64,000 bases of DNA from an uncultured Roseovarius sp. (GCF_947259555.1 NZ_CAMYMD010000066.1:48679-112678), one strand, 5' to 3'; numbered from the stretch's first letter, positions 48,246 to 57,659 are shown. The notes: a model not told the origin generated them from the sequence alone. A program made the numbers and translations.

Positions 48246-48359
48246 ATGCGAAAACTGATTGCGCTCGTCCTCATCGTCATGGTGGCCGGCTGTGCCACAG
48301 TGGATGGTGTGGGGCGTGACATATCGGGTGCAGCGCGCGGTGTTCAGAGCTGGTTCTGA
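48246..48359 (+). CDS. Entericidin EcnA/B-family small lipoprotein
   Basis: 37 residues: MRKLIALVLIVMVAGCATVD, with a lipobox VAGC, then GVGRDISGAARGVQSWF, the entericidin pattern. AGGAG directly precedes the ATG. Entericidins are small cell-envelope lipoproteins implicated in toxin/antidote-like lysis in E. coli; function here is unknown. A hairpin, GTCCCGCA/TGCGGGAC (48386-48421), follows. Confidence 0.75.
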   Translation: MRKLIALVLIVMVAGCATVDGVGRDISGAARGVQSWF

Positions 48360-48502
48360 TCCCTCCTCGGCTGACCTGACCATATGTCCCGCAAATAGCC
48401 CGCGCATTGCATGTGCGGGACCAAACCGGTTTGCCGATGCGCGGGTGTGCCGGTGCCGCCTTTCCCCTTGACGCCCCCGCGCATCCTGTCAAAACCCGCT
48501 TC

Positions 48503-49540
48503 ATGAGCACCGCGATCCTGACCATTGACCTAGATGCCATTGCCCACAACTGGCGCGCGCTTGACGCGATGAACAGCGGCACGACCGCCGCCGTGGTCAA
48601 GGCCGATGCCTACGGGTTGGGCGTGGACAGGGTGGCGCGGCGTCTGGCGCGCGCGGGCGCGCGGCAGTTCTTTGTCGCTGTCGCAGAGGAGGGCGCCGCC
48701 CTGCGCCAATGCCTCGGGCCGGGCCCTGCGATCCATGTGTTTTCAGGCCACATGCCGGGCGATGCCGAGATGATCGGCGACACCGGCCTCATTCCGATGA
48801 TCAACTCGCTCGACCAGATGATCCGCCACGCCGAAGGTCTGCCGGGGCATCCGTTCGGCATTCAACTCGACAGTGGCATGAACCGGCTGGGCATGGAGCC
48901 TGCCGAATGGGCCGCGGTGCGTCAGATTGCACTGGCACAGCATCCGGTTCTGATTATGTCGCACCTGGCCTGCGCCGACGAGGCGGATCACGCCATGAAT
49001 CCGCAACAACTCGCTGCGTTTCGCGACATGACCGATGATCTGGACGTGCCGCGCAGCCTTGCCAATACCGGGGCGATCCTGCTCGATGATGCCTATCATT
49101 TCGATCTCGCGCGACCGGGTATCGGCCTCTATGGAGGCCGACCGTTCGAGGCGGCCCGCTCCGTCGTGACCCTCGACATCCCGGTGATCCAATGCCGCGA
49201 TCTCGCGACAGGCGAAACCATTGGCTATGGCAACGACTTTGCAGCGCCACAGGAGATGCGTATCGCCACTGTCGCGGCGGGCTACGCCGATGGCGTCCTG
49301 CGCGCCATGGGGCCGAAAACAAGCCTCTGGGCCGAGGACACCCCCTGCCCCGTCGTGGGCCGCATCTCGATGGATCTGATCGGCGTCGATATCACCGACC
49401 TTGGCCGCGACCCCAAGAGCCTGCAACTGCTGGGACCGCACCAGGGCATCGACACGCTGGCCGACAACGCCGGCACGATAGGCTACGAAATCCTGACCTC
49501 TTTGGGGGCGCGCTACACGCGGCGCTATATCGGCGGATGA
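48503..49540 (+). CDS. alr: Alanine racemase
   Basis: PLP enzyme making D-alanine for peptidoglycan. 345 residues: [15 protein letters not shown], the PLP lysine in [46 protein letters not shown] and the catalytic Tyr region [27 protein letters not shown]. Its TGA overlaps the ATG of the mlaE gene (ATGA), giving an alr-mlaE-mlaF operon. Confidence 0.95.
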   Translation: MSTAILTIDLDAIAHNWRALDAMNSGTTAAVVKADAYGLGVDRVARRLARAGARQFFVAVAEEGAALRQCLGPGPAIHVFSGHMPGDAEMIGDTGLIPMINSLDQMIRHAEGLPGHPFGIQLDSGMNRLGMEPAEWAAVRQIALAQHPVLIMSHLACADEADHAMNPQQLAAFRDMTDDLDVPRSLANTGAILLDDAYHFDLARPGIGLYGGRPFEAARSVVTLDIPVIQCRDLATGETIGYGNDFAAPQEMRIATVAAGYADGVLRAMGPKTSLWAEDTPCPVVGRISMDLIGVDITDLGRDPKSLQLLGPHQGIDTLADNAGTIGYEILTSLGARYTRRYIGG

Positions 49541-50322
49541 CATTTCTCCTCAGTTTTCTTGCCGGTATCGGCCGCGCGGTGATTGCGGGTCTGGCCTCGA
49601 TGGGGCGGATCACGCTCTACGCCTCCGACGCGGTCAGCCATCTCGCCCGCCCACCCTTCTACTGGCGCGAGTTTGGCCATGCGCTGGTGCAGATCGGCTG
49701 GCTGTCGCTGCCTGTCGTCGGTATGACGGCGCTTTTCACCGGCGGGGCGCTCGCCTTGCAGATCTACGCCGGCGGCGCACGCTTCAACGCGGAAACCGTG
49801 GTGCCCTCGATTGTCGCCATCGGCCTCACACGAGAGCTTGGCCCGGTGCTCGGCGGCCTCATGGTGGCGGCGCGCGTGGCGTCCTCCATCGCTGCCGAAA
49901 TCGGCACCATGAAGGTGACAGAGCAGCTCGACGCGCTCACCACCCTCTCCACCAACCCGATGAAATACCTCACCCTGCCCCGCGTTCTGGCGGCCACCCT
50001 CGCGGTGCCGCTGCTGGTGGGGGTGGGCGACGTGATCGGCATCATGGGCGGGTTCCTCGTGGGCGTGGGCCGCCTCGATTTCGGGGCCGCGACCTACCTG
50101 CACAACACGATTGATTTTCTCGAGACATGGGATGTTGTGTCGGGCCTCATCAAGGGCGCGGTCTTTGGCTTTATCGTGGCGCTCATGGGCTGCTATTACG
50201 GGATGAATTCCGGGCGCGGCGCGCAGGGTGTCGGACGCGCGACCAAGACGGCAGTGGTCGCGGCCAGCGTGCTGATCCTCGCGGCCAATTACCTGCTGAC
50301 AGAGGTGTTTTTCTCGGCATGA
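49537..50322 (+). CDS. mlaE: MlaE-family ABC transporter permease (lipid asymmetry)
   Basis: 261 residues with about five membrane helices. Signatures: [60 protein letters not shown] (the MlaE/TGD1 motif). It moves phospholipids between membranes together with MlaF and an MlaD-type protein; no mlaD is seen here. Overlaps alr and mlaF by 4 bases each. Confidence 0.93.
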   Translation: MTFLLSFLAGIGRAVIAGLASMGRITLYASDAVSHLARPPFYWREFGHALVQIGWLSLPVVGMTALFTGGALALQIYAGGARFNAETVVPSIVAIGLTRELGPVLGGLMVAARVASSIAAEIGTMKVTEQLDALTTLSTNPMKYLTLPRVLAATLAVPLLVGVGDVIGIMGGFLVGVGRLDFGAATYLHNTIDFLETWDVVSGLIKGAVFGFIVALMGCYYGMNSGRGAQGVGRATKTAVVAASVLILAANYLLTEVFFSA

Positions 50323-51065
50323 TAGAGCTGCGCGACGTCCATAAGGCCTTTGGCGAGAACCGCGTCCTGCAGGGTGTGAACCTGACCATCGAGTCCGGCA
50401 CCTCCATGGTCATCATCGGCGGATCGGGCACTGGCAAGTCGGTGGCGCTGAAGTGCATTCTCGGGCTGATCCGGCAGGATAGCGGGTCGATCACGCTCGA
50501 CGGGCGCGATGTCACCACCGGCGACAGGGATGCGTTCCTTGCCCGGTTCGGCATGTTGTTTCAGGGCGGTGCGCTGTTCGATTCGCTCCCCGTCTGGCAG
50601 AATGTCGGCTTTCGCCTGCTGCGCGGCTCGCTCAAGCGACCGAAGGACGAGGCGCGCGAGATCGCCATCGAGAAACTGCGCCGCGTCGGGCTGAAACCCG
50701 ATGTGGCCGACAAATTCCCCGCCGAATTGTCGGGTGGCATGCAAAAACGTGTGGGCCTTGCCCGCGCCATCGCCGCCGAACCCGAAATCATCTTTTTCGA
50801 CGAGCCGACCACCGGCCTCGACCCGATCATGTCGGGCGTGATCAACGAGTTGATCCGCGAAATCGTGGTCGAAATGGGCGCCACGGCGATGACCATCACC
50901 CATGACATGACCAGCGTGCGTGCCATCGCCGACAACGTCGCGATGCTGCATGACGGGGTGATCCAATGGACCGGGCCGGTGGCCGCGATGGACCAGTCGG
51001 GCGATCCTTACCTCGATCAGTTCATCCATGGCCGCGCCGAGGGCCCGATCGAGGCGGTCCGGTGA
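50319..51065 (+). CDS. mlaF: MlaF-type ABC transporter ATP-binding protein
   Basis: 248 residues. Walker A GGSGTGKSVAL, MlaF-type Q-loop FGMLFQGGALFDSLPVWQNV, ABC signature LSGGMQKRVGLARAIAAEP, Walker B IIFFDEPTTGLDPIMS, switch His in MTITHDMTSVRAI. Partner of the overlapping mlaE. Ends 8 bp before a tandem palindrome. Confidence 0.95.
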   Translation: MIELRDVHKAFGENRVLQGVNLTIESGTSMVIIGGSGTGKSVALKCILGLIRQDSGSITLDGRDVTTGDRDAFLARFGMLFQGGALFDSLPVWQNVGFRLLRGSLKRPKDEAREIAIEKLRRVGLKPDVADKFPAELSGGMQKRVGLARAIAAEPEIIFFDEPTTGLDPIMSGVINELIREIVVEMGATAMTITHDMTSVRAIADNVAMLHDGVIQWTGPVAAMDQSGDPYLDQFIHGRAEGPIEAVR

Positions 51066-51073
51066 CATCCCGC

Positions 51074-51120
51074 GCCAAGAATTTTCGAAAATTCTTGGCA
51101 AAAATCTTGCAAGATTTTTG
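51074..51120. terminator. Two abutting palindromes after mlaF
   Basis: A perfect 26-base palindrome with arms GCCAAGAATTTTC (51074-51099) is followed at once by CAAAAATCTTG CAAGATTTTTG (51099-51120). They lie between mlaF and a pqiA-like gene. The second is A/T-rich with a U-run on both strands and could terminate or modulate transcription. Confidence 0.65.
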
Positions 51121-51138
51121 CGCGGACCCTCGGAAGGT

Positions 51139-51600
51139 ATGGCGCATAACATGCTGAAATACGCCAATCTCGCCCTGCTTGTCCTCTTCCCCGTCGCCTG
51201 GTTTGCGCCGCTCTTGCGCGCGGGCATCGACCTGCCGCTGTTCGGCCTTTCGGAAATCAGCGTCGTGTCGGGCTTGCAGGCGCTCTGGCAGAGCGATGTC
51301 TATCTGGCCTTGCTTGTCACCGTCTTTGCCCTCTTTGCGCCCTATCTCAAAACCATCGGTCTGGCCCTTCTGCACTTTGGCCTGCTCGCACCGCGCGCCC
51401 GGCCCGCGCTGCACCTGATGGGCAAGCTGGCCATGGCGGATATCTTTCTGATCGCGCTCTACATTATCATCCTCAAGGGGGTCGGTCTGGCGCGCGTCGA
51501 GGTGGAATGGGGCCTCTATTTATTCAGTGGCTGTATTGTCGCATCGCTTGCCCTTGGGCTTGTGCGCCACAATCCGCAGGGCCGCGCGGATATTGTGTGA
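51139..51600 (+). CDS. PqiA-family membrane protein (paraquat-inducible protein A-like)
   Basis: 153 residues, about four hydrophobic helices (LKYANLALLVLFPVAWFAPL; LALLVTVFALFAPYLKTIGL; LMGKLAMADIFLIALYIIIL; GLYLFSGCIVASLALGLV). The segment LHLMGKLAMADIFLIALYI is typical of PqiA, which pairs with MCE-type lipid transport; position after mlaEF is consistent. Half the size of E. coli PqiA, so a single-module version. ATG 51151 is an alternative start. Confidence 0.78.
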   Translation: MAHNMLKYANLALLVLFPVAWFAPLLRAGIDLPLFGLSEISVVSGLQALWQSDVYLALLVTVFALFAPYLKTIGLALLHFGLLAPRARPALHLMGKLAMADIFLIALYIIILKGVGLARVEVEWGLYLFSGCIVASLALGLVRHNPQGRADIV

Positions 51601-51739
51601 AATTTTGAAACAATCGGGCGGCGATAACGCAACACTCCGCCAAACTTGACCACGGAGTGAATGAATTAACCCTTTGTCTTCCAAGCAATCGGCGTAAACT
51701 CGCTTATATTATTGGATATGATCTTTCAGGGGGGAAGTC

Positions 51740-52504
51740 ATGGCCGCACATCTAAGAGCTTTTGCGCTGCTGACCCAGTTCATTTTACAGCGCCTCGCAC
51801 TGGGCGTATTTCTTATTGCCGCTCTCGTCTTGAGCGCGGCCACCATCGGGGCGGCGCTCGGTTTGCTGCCCTGGCTCGAATTCGACGCCGCCTTTGGCGG
51901 AGTTGTCTACCACAATGCCGGCCAGATTGCCCAGATCGGGTTGACGGGTCTCGCCGTTTTGCTGTGTTTCTTTTTGCCAGCCAATGCCCGTGTCATGGCC
52001 CTCGAAAACTCGCATCGGCGTTTCAATATCGGAATGCAGGACGTGGCGCGTGCCTATCATGCGGCACATGCGGCGGACAGATCCGGGGTGTTTCAGCTCT
52101 CATCCGAATTCGACGCGGTGCGCGAGCGTCTGGCCTACCTGCGGGATCATCCTGAACTGGGCGCGCTTGAGCCGGACCTTCTGGAGGTGGCCGCGCAGAT
52201 GTCACATATCAGTCGCGAACTGGCCGAGGTCTATTCCGACGACAAGGTGTCGCGTGCGCGCACGTCCCTCAGGCAGCGCCAGCAGGAGGTTGACGCCTTC
52301 AATGCGCGGCTGGATCAGGCCAAGCAGATTACGCAAGAGCTAAAGCATTGGTCGCATGAGGTCGAACTCGAGGAAAGTGTCGCCGCCAGCCAGCTGTCGC
52401 GGCTTCGTGACGATTTGCGCGACGTGCTGCCAGAGCTGGGCATCGAGGAGATGCTGCGTCATGACGGCACCGTGATAGACCTCAACCAGAAAGCTGCGGA
52501 ATAG
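51740..52504 (+). CDS. Membrane-anchored coiled-coil protein of unknown function
   Basis: 254 residues. Two N-terminal hydrophobic segments, FILQRLALGVFLIAALVLSA and IAQIGLTGLAVLLCFFLPAN, followed by a soluble, helical, Glu/Arg/Gln-rich region (DKVSRARTSLRQRQQEVDAF; LDQAKQITQELKHWSHEVEL) likely to form coiled coil. Homologues next to radA in Rhodobacterales are sometimes labelled DNA repair protein, but I see no nuclease or DNA-binding motif. It precedes radA by 59 bp. Confidence 0.75.
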   Translation: MAAHLRAFALLTQFILQRLALGVFLIAALVLSAATIGAALGLLPWLEFDAAFGGVVYHNAGQIAQIGLTGLAVLLCFFLPANARVMALENSHRRFNIGMQDVARAYHAAHAADRSGVFQLSSEFDAVRERLAYLRDHPELGALEPDLLEVAAQMSHISRELAEVYSDDKVSRARTSLRQRQQEVDAFNARLDQAKQITQELKHWSHEVELEESVAASQLSRLRDDLRDVLPELGIEEMLRHDGTVIDLNQKAAE

Positions 52505-52563
52505 AGTGGAGCACCGCACGTTTCGCATTTGACCGCGCTGGCCTCTTGGGGCATCACCCTGTC

Positions 52564-53928
52564 ATGGCGAGACAGAGCACCTTTACATGCACGGCCTGCG
52601 GCGCGGGCCACACACGCTGGTCGGGCCGGTGCGATGCCTGTGGCGAGTGGAACAGCATCACCGAAGAGGCCCCGCTCACCTCGGGGCCCAAGGGCAAGAC
52701 GCTCGGCGGCAAGCGCGGCGCGCAGCTGACCCTCACCGATTTGTCCACTGAAGAGGCCCCGCCCCCGCGCACCCTGTCGGCCATCGGCGAGCTGGACCGT
52801 GTTCTCGGCGGCGGGCTTGTTCCCTCCAGTGCGGTTCTGGTGGGCGGTGATCCGGGTATCGGCAAGTCGACCCTCTTGTTACAGGCGGCGGCACGGTTTG
52901 CCGGTGCCGGGCTCAAGACGCTCTATATTTCGGGCGAAGAGGCGAGTGCGCAAGTGCGCATGCGCGCGCAGCGGTTGGGGCTGGAGACCGCGCCGGTCAA
53001 ACTCGCCGCCGCAACCTCGCTGCGCGATATCCTCACCACGCTGGAAACGGAAAAGCCCGATCTGGTGATCATCGACTCGATCCAGACCATGTGGTCGGAC
53101 ACCGTCGAGGCCGCGCCGGGCAGCGTGAGCCAGGTGCGGGCGGCCGCGCATGAGCTGACCAGCTTTGCCAAACGCTTTGGCACCAGCGTGATCCTCGTTG
53201 GCCATGTCACCAAGGACGGCCAGATCGCAGGCCCCCGCGTGGTCGAGCACATGGTCGATTGCGTGCTCTATTTCGAGGGCGAACGCGGACATCAGTTCCG
53301 TATCCTGCGCTCGGTCAAGAACCGCTTTGGCCCGGCTGACGAGATCGGCGTGTTCGAGATGACCGGCGGCGGGCTGGCCGAGGTGGCCAACCCGTCTGAA
53401 TTATTCCTCTCCGGGCGCGGTTCGCCCTCGCCCGGCTCGGTGGTGTTCTCGGGCATCGAGGGCACCCGGCCTGTGCTGGTCGAGATGCAGGCGCTGGTAG
53501 CGCCTACGCCACATTCGCAACCGCGCCGCGCCGTTGTCGGTTGGGATGGCGCGCGGTTGGCGATGATCCTCGCCGTGCTGGAGGCGCGTTGCGGCATTCC
53601 GTTTACCGGACTTGATGTGTATCTCAACGTCGCCGGGGGCCTCAAGATCAGCGAGCCGGCTGCCGATCTCGCGGTCGCCGCCGCCCTGCTGAGCGCGCGC
53701 GAGGACAGCGCCCTGCCCGCCGATACGGTCGTTTTCGGCGAAATCAGCCTGTCTGGCGCGCTGCGTCCGGTGGGCCAGACCGAAAACAGGTTGAAAGAAG
53801 CGCAAAAACTTGGTTTCACAGCCGCAATTATGCCGTCTGGCGGCAAGACAGCGGGCGATAGCGGGTTGCGGCTCACCCATATGGGCGATCTGACGACATT
53901 CGTGGGTGACATTTTTGGTGCGGGATAG
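52564..53928 (+). CDS. radA: DNA repair protein RadA
   Basis: 454-residue hexameric helicase-like ATPase promoting branch migration in recombination. Zinc finger FTCTACGAGHTRWSGRCDAC, Walker A VGGDPGIGKSTLLLQ, RadA-specific VKNRFGPADEIG, and the C-terminal Lon-like domain (LDVYLNVAGGLKISEPAADL, LSGALRPVGQTENRLKEA). ATG 52564 gives MARQSTFTC; an upstream in-frame TTG at 52546 is possible. Heads the radA-cvpA-ydcZ-purF run. Confidence 0.96.
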   Translation: MARQSTFTCTACGAGHTRWSGRCDACGEWNSITEEAPLTSGPKGKTLGGKRGAQLTLTDLSTEEAPPPRTLSAIGELDRVLGGGLVPSSAVLVGGDPGIGKSTLLLQAAARFAGAGLKTLYISGEEASAQVRMRAQRLGLETAPVKLAAATSLRDILTTLETEKPDLVIIDSIQTMWSDTVEAAPGSVSQVRAAAHELTSFAKRFGTSVILVGHVTKDGQIAGPRVVEHMVDCVLYFEGERGHQFRILRSVKNRFGPADEIGVFEMTGGGLAEVANPSELFLSGRGSPSPGSVVFSGIEGTRPVLVEMQALVAPTPHSQPRRAVVGWDGARLAMILAVLEARCGIPFTGLDVYLNVAGGLKISEPAADLAVAAALLSAREDSALPADTVVFGEISLSGALRPVGQTENRLKEAQKLGFTAAIMPSGGKTAGDSGLRLTHMGDLTTFVGDIFGAG

Positions 53929-53954
53929 GCACCAACAGGGACAGGACAAGGCAA

Positions 53955-54515
53955 ATGGAAGGTTTCACCATCATCGACGGCGTCGTGGCGCTCTTTATCG
54001 TGCTTTCGGCGCTGCTGGCCTATTCGCGCGGCTTCGTGCGCGAAGCTCTGGCGATCGCAGGGTGGATCGTGGCAGGCATCCTCGCGTTTATCTTCGCGCC
54101 GCAAGTCGAGCCATTGGTCAAGGAAATCCCCGTGGTGGGCGAGTTCATCGCCGACAGTTGCGAATTGTCGATGATCGGCGCCTTCGCAGTGGTCTTTGCG
54201 GTCGGCCTCATCCTTGCATCGCTCATCACGCCGCTGTTTTCGTCGCTGGTGCAGCGCTCTGTTCTGGGCGGGCTCGATCAGGGCATCGGATTCATCTTTG
54301 GCGTGGCGCGCGGCGTGCTGCTCGTGGCGATCGCGTATTTCGTGTATCAGACGGTTGTCACGTCACAATCCATCGAGATCATCGACGACAGCCGCTCGGC
54401 CCGGGTGTTTTCGCAGCTGACCGGCACCATCGAGGATCGCAACCCCGACGAGGCACTCGGCTGGATCACGCAGCAATACGAAGACCTGATCGGCGCCTGT
54501 GAAACACCGGAGTAA
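53955..54515 (+). CDS. cvpA: CvpA-family membrane protein
   Basis: 186 residues with four predicted helices: FTIIDGVVALFIVLSALLAY SRGFVREALAIAGWIVAGIL, AFAVVFAVGLILASLITPLF and GLDQGIGFIFGVARGVLLVA. CvpA is associated with colicin V production and purine gene clusters (cvpA-purF); its role is poorly defined. The next gene begins 3 bp later. Confidence 0.92.
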   Translation: MEGFTIIDGVVALFIVLSALLAYSRGFVREALAIAGWIVAGILAFIFAPQVEPLVKEIPVVGEFIADSCELSMIGAFAVVFAVGLILASLITPLFSSLVQRSVLGGLDQGIGFIFGVARGVLLVAIAYFVYQTVVTSQSIEIIDDSRSARVFSQLTGTIEDRNPDEALGWITQQYEDLIGACETPE

Positions 54516-54518
54516 GTA

Positions 54519-54968
54519 ATGCTGCCGCAAAATCCTGCCCTTGCATTGGTCATCATTGCTGTCGCGGGGGTGGCCATTGCCATTCAGGCACCGCTCAATG
54601 CCGCACTTGGACGGAGCATCGACAGCTCGCTCGCGGCGGCAGCCGTATCGTTTGGGGTAGGCTTTGTGGGACTCGTGCTTCTTGTGGCGGTTTCGGGCGA
54701 CGGCCCGGCCCTTGCGCGCGCGATGTTTGTGTCACGCTGGCTTTTGCTTGGCGGCGCGCTTGGCGCGTATTTTGTGTGGGCGTCGCTATGGAGCGTACCG
54801 GTTCTCGGGGTGTTGACCACAACCGCGACACTCATTCTGGGCCAGATCGTCGGTGCGATGGTGCTCGATTATGTCGGTGCGTTCGGCATAGCCGCGCGTG
54901 AACTGTCACTGCCACGCGTCTCGGCGGCGGTGCTTGTTGCTGCCGGAGTGATCCTTTCGCGGTTTTGA
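54519..54968 (+). CDS. DMT-superfamily YdcZ-type (DUF606) transporter
   Basis: 149 residues, five hydrophobic helices. ALVIIAVAGVAIAIQAPLNA ALGRSI near the N-terminus, WLLLGGALGAYFVWASLWSV and LILGQIVGAMVLDYVGAFGI match the YdcZ/DUF606 half-size transporters. Substrate unknown. It sits between cvpA and purF, which are usually adjacent, so it may be an insertion into that cluster. Confidence 0.85.
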   Translation: MLPQNPALALVIIAVAGVAIAIQAPLNAALGRSIDSSLAAAAVSFGVGFVGLVLLVAVSGDGPALARAMFVSRWLLLGGALGAYFVWASLWSVPVLGVLTTTATLILGQIVGAMVLDYVGAFGIAARELSLPRVSAAVLVAAGVILSRF

Positions 54969-55068
54969 CCGACAGACGCACCGTCACGCGTGTGATAGTT
55001 TCGTGACATGGCTGGTCTGACCGCGTAAGAGGGGGCAAGCGATATCCACGGATTCGGAGCTGCCCGCT

Positions 55069-56535
55069 TTGCCCAAACAAATGCCCCCCGCCAATCCTTT
55101 TGACGATGACAAGCTCAAGGAGGAATGCGGCATTTTCGGCGTGATCGGCCTGACCGACTCGGCGAACTTCGTGGCCCTCGGCCTGCATGCCCTGCAACAC
55201 AGGGGCCAAGAGGCCGGTGGCATTGTCAGCCATGACCCCGACGAGGGGTTCAATTCAGTGCGCCGTTTTGGCTATGTGCGGGACAACTTCACTCGCCAAT
55301 CGCTGATGGAGACCCTGCCCGGCCCACTGGCCATCGGGCATGTGCGCTATTCCACCGCCGGCGCCAAAGGGGCGGCAATCCGCGATGTGCAGCCCTTCTT
55401 TGGCGAGTTCTCCATGGGCGGGGCGGCGATTGCGCATAACGGCAATATCACCAACGCAGACGCGCTGCGGCGCGAGTTGATTGATCGCGGGTCGATCTTT
55501 CAGTCCGGCTCTGACAGCGAATGTATCATTCACCTGATGGCCCGCTCGCTGCAACGCAATATCCCCGAACGGATGGAGGATGCGCTGCGCCGGGTCGAGG
55601 GGGCCTTTTCGGTCGTCGCCATGACCCGCAGCAAGCTGATTGGCGTGCGCGATCCTCTGGGGGTACGCCCACTGGTGCTGGGGCAATTGGGCGAAGGCTG
55701 GGTGCTCAGCTCCGAGACCTGCGCGCTCGATATCATCGGCGCGCGGTTCGTCCGCGAGATCGAACCCGGTGAGATGGTGGTCATTTCGGCCAAGGACGGC
55801 GTTGAGAGCCACTTTCCCTTCCGCCGCCAATCCTCGCGGTTCTGCATTTTCGAGCATGTCTATTTTTCCCGCCCCGATTCAATCATCGGTGGCCGGTCGG
55901 TGTATGAGACCCGTCACCAGATCGGCGTTGAACTGGCAAAAGAAGCGCCGGTGGACGCCGATCTCGTTTGCCCGGTGCCCGATAGCGGCACGCCGGCGGC
56001 CATCGGCTATAGTCACGAATCCGGTATTCCCTTTGCCATGGGGATCATCCGCAACCAGTATATGGGCCGCACCTTCATCGAACCGACCGAGCAGATCCGC
56101 AACATGGGTGTGCGCCTCAAGCTCAACGTCAACCGCGCGCTCATTGAGGGCAAGCGGGTGATCCTGGTCGATGACAGCGTGGTGCGCGGCACCACCAGCC
56201 GCAAGATCAAGGAAATGATCCTCGATGCCGGCGCCGCAGAGGTGCATTTTCGCATCGCGTCCCCGCCTACGGCGTGGCCCTGTTTCTACGGTGTCGACAC
56301 GCCGCAGCGCGAAAAACTGCTGGCCGCCACGATGTCAGAGGACGAGATGCGCGAGCATCTCAACGTCGACAGCATCCGCTTCATCTCGCTCGACGGGCTG
56401 TATCGCGCCGTCGGCGAGGCGCAGGGCCGTGACACCAAGTGCCCGCAATATTGCGACGCGTGTTTCTCGGGCGAATACCCGGTCGAGCCCTCGGACATGA
56501 TCGCCAAGGGATTCGAGCTGAAAGCCGCCGAGTGA
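55069..56535 (+). CDS. purF: Amidophosphoribosyltransferase
   Basis: First committed step of purine synthesis. 488 residues with a short N-terminal propeptide before the catalytic Cys in DKLKEECGIFGVIG. Glutaminase domain: GLHALQHRGQEAGGIV, GHVRYSTAGAKG, AIAHNGNI. PRTase domain: ICPVPDSGTPAAIGYS-type text and RVILVDDSVVRGTTSRKIKE. Four C-terminal Cys positions are typical of the Fe-S-containing form. TTG 55069 has GGAG upstream at 9 nt; ATG 55081 has none but is an alternative. Confidence 0.95.
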   Translation: MPKQMPPANPFDDDKLKEECGIFGVIGLTDSANFVALGLHALQHRGQEAGGIVSHDPDEGFNSVRRFGYVRDNFTRQSLMETLPGPLAIGHVRYSTAGAKGAAIRDVQPFFGEFSMGGAAIAHNGNITNADALRRELIDRGSIFQSGSDSECIIHLMARSLQRNIPERMEDALRRVEGAFSVVAMTRSKLIGVRDPLGVRPLVLGQLGEGWVLSSETCALDIIGARFVREIEPGEMVVISAKDGVESHFPFRRQSSRFCIFEHVYFSRPDSIIGGRSVYETRHQIGVELAKEAPVDADLVCPVPDSGTPAAIGYSHESGIPFAMGIIRNQYMGRTFIEPTEQIRNMGVRLKLNVNRALIEGKRVILVDDSVVRGTTSRKIKEMILDAGAAEVHFRIASPPTAWPCFYGVDTPQREKLLAATMSEDEMREHLNVDSIRFISLDGLYRAVGEAQGRDTKCPQYCDACFSGEYPVEPSDMIAKGFELKAAE

Positions 56536-56677
56536 CACCCAAACCCAGTACATGAGCGGAGTTTCGCAGCATTTTCTGCGTTGCGGCAATTCTCCGCCGA
56601 GCCAACAGGTGTACCCGCTTTTGCACTGGGGTTTAGACCGTTAGAGAAGCCTCTCATTCTCATGATGCGAGGCTAAA

Positions 56678-56941
56678 TTGGCAGATCAGACCGATATCCC
56701 GAAGGCGACGCTCGACGCGGCGACAACGCGCGACGCGCTGCCTCAGGGGCAACTCACCTTGCTTGGAACGCTCCATGGTCCGGATGGCGCGCGTGCGCTG
56801 TTGCGGATTGGCGCGGCAGAGGTGCACCGGGTCGAGGTTGGCACGCAGATCGGCCGCGCGACAGTTGCGGCGATTGGCGAGGGCGTGATGATCCTGACCC
56901 GCGGAGGCCGAAGTGAACGCCTGACATTGCCGGGCATCTGA
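56678..56941 (+). CDS. Conserved hypothetical 87-residue protein (PilP-like)
   Basis: Short beta-rich protein: LTLLGTLHGPDGARALLRIG, EVHRVEVGTQIGRATVAAIG, VMILTRGGRSERLTLPGI, a pattern seen in type IV pilus/type II secretion PilP-like proteins. Start is TTG at 56678; no in-frame ATG is available without crossing a stop. The SD GAGG is part of an inverted repeat, AGCCTC/GAGGCT (56648-56674). Function uncertain. Confidence 0.7.
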   Translation: MADQTDIPKATLDAATTRDALPQGQLTLLGTLHGPDGARALLRIGAAEVHRVEVGTQIGRATVAAIGEGVMILTRGGRSERLTLPGI

Positions 56942-56961
56942 CCTGTCGGCTTTCCAAATGA

Positions 56962-56998
56962 AAAACGCCGCCCCTCTTGATCGGAGGGACGGCGTTTT
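56962..56998. terminator. Bidirectional terminator between the PilP-like gene and bioY
   Basis: AAAACGCCG-C-CCCTC and GAGGG-A-CGGCGTTTT pair with one mismatch around a 7-base loop, giving U-runs on both strands. It lies between two convergent genes. Confidence 0.8.
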
Positions 56999-57024
56999 GC
57001 GTTTTGCAGGTTCGGTGTGCCGCG

Positions 57025-57594
57025 TCAGCCCTTGCGCGCGCGGATCACGGCGGTGGCCCCGGTGACGATCATCGCCGCCAGCACGGCCTTGACCGTATCA
57101 CCCAGCAGGAACGGTGCCATCCAGCCGGACCAGAGTGCATCCCAGCTCTTGCCCATGACGGCAGCAGGCCATGCGAGGCCAGGCACATAGAGCAGCGCCG
57201 AGATTGCGATGCTGCAAATCGCCGTTGATACAACCCCGCGCCCCAGGCCGCGCTCGACCGCGAGACCGGCCAGATAGGCCATGGCGACATAGCCGTAGAG
57301 GAAGCCCGCGGTCGGCCCGACCAGCGAGGCCCCGTTCATGCCGTTCGCAAAGACCGGCAGGCCCATGGCGCCCTCGGCCAGATATGCCAGTACCGTCGCG
57401 GCCCCGAGGCGCGAGCCGAACGTCAGACCGACGAGCAGTACGGCCAGTGTCGAGAGTGTCAGCGGCACCGGGAAGAACGGAACGCTGACCTGCGCGGCAA
57501 CGGCGATCAGCAGCGAGCCGCCCAGTACGAGCCCCGCCTTGCGGAGCAAACTGTCATGGCCGTTCATGGCCTTTGTAAGAACTGTGTTGCGCAT
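57025..57594 (-). CDS. bioY: Biotin transporter BioY (ECF S-component)
   Basis: 189 residues, six hydrophobic helices: LVLGGSLLIAVAAQVSVPFF PVPLTLSTLAVLLVGLTFG, with the BioY motif LAEGAMGLPVFANG and GPTAGFLYGYVAMAYLAGL. It imports biotin alone or with EcfAT-type partners, which are not visible nearby. No BioR/BirA box was recognised in front of it, but an 11-bp inverted repeat is present at 57631-57659. Confidence 0.9.
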   Translation of the reverse strand: MRNTVLTKAMNGHDSLLRKAGLVLGGSLLIAVAAQVSVPFFPVPLTLSTLAVLLVGLTFGSRLGAATVLAYLAEGAMGLPVFANGMNGASLVGPTAGFLYGYVAMAYLAGLAVERGLGRGVVSTAICSIAISALLYVPGLAWPAAVMGKSWDALWSGWMAPFLLGDTVKAVLAAMIVTGATAVIRARKG

Positions 57595-57623
57595 TGCCTT
57601 GCGTCCCTCTGCTTTGTGTAAGT

Positions 57624-57659
57624 GTCATATGACTTTTTCGCTGCAACTGCGAAAAAGTC
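57624..57659. promoter_or_regulatory. Inverted repeats between bioY and the SDR gene
   Basis: GTCATATGAC (57624-57633) overlaps the left arm of a perfect 11-bp inverted repeat GACTTTTTCGC-TGCAACT-GCGAAAAAGTC (57631-57659). It lies between the divergent starts of bioY and a short-chain dehydrogenase: candidate operator or shared control element. Confidence 0.45.
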
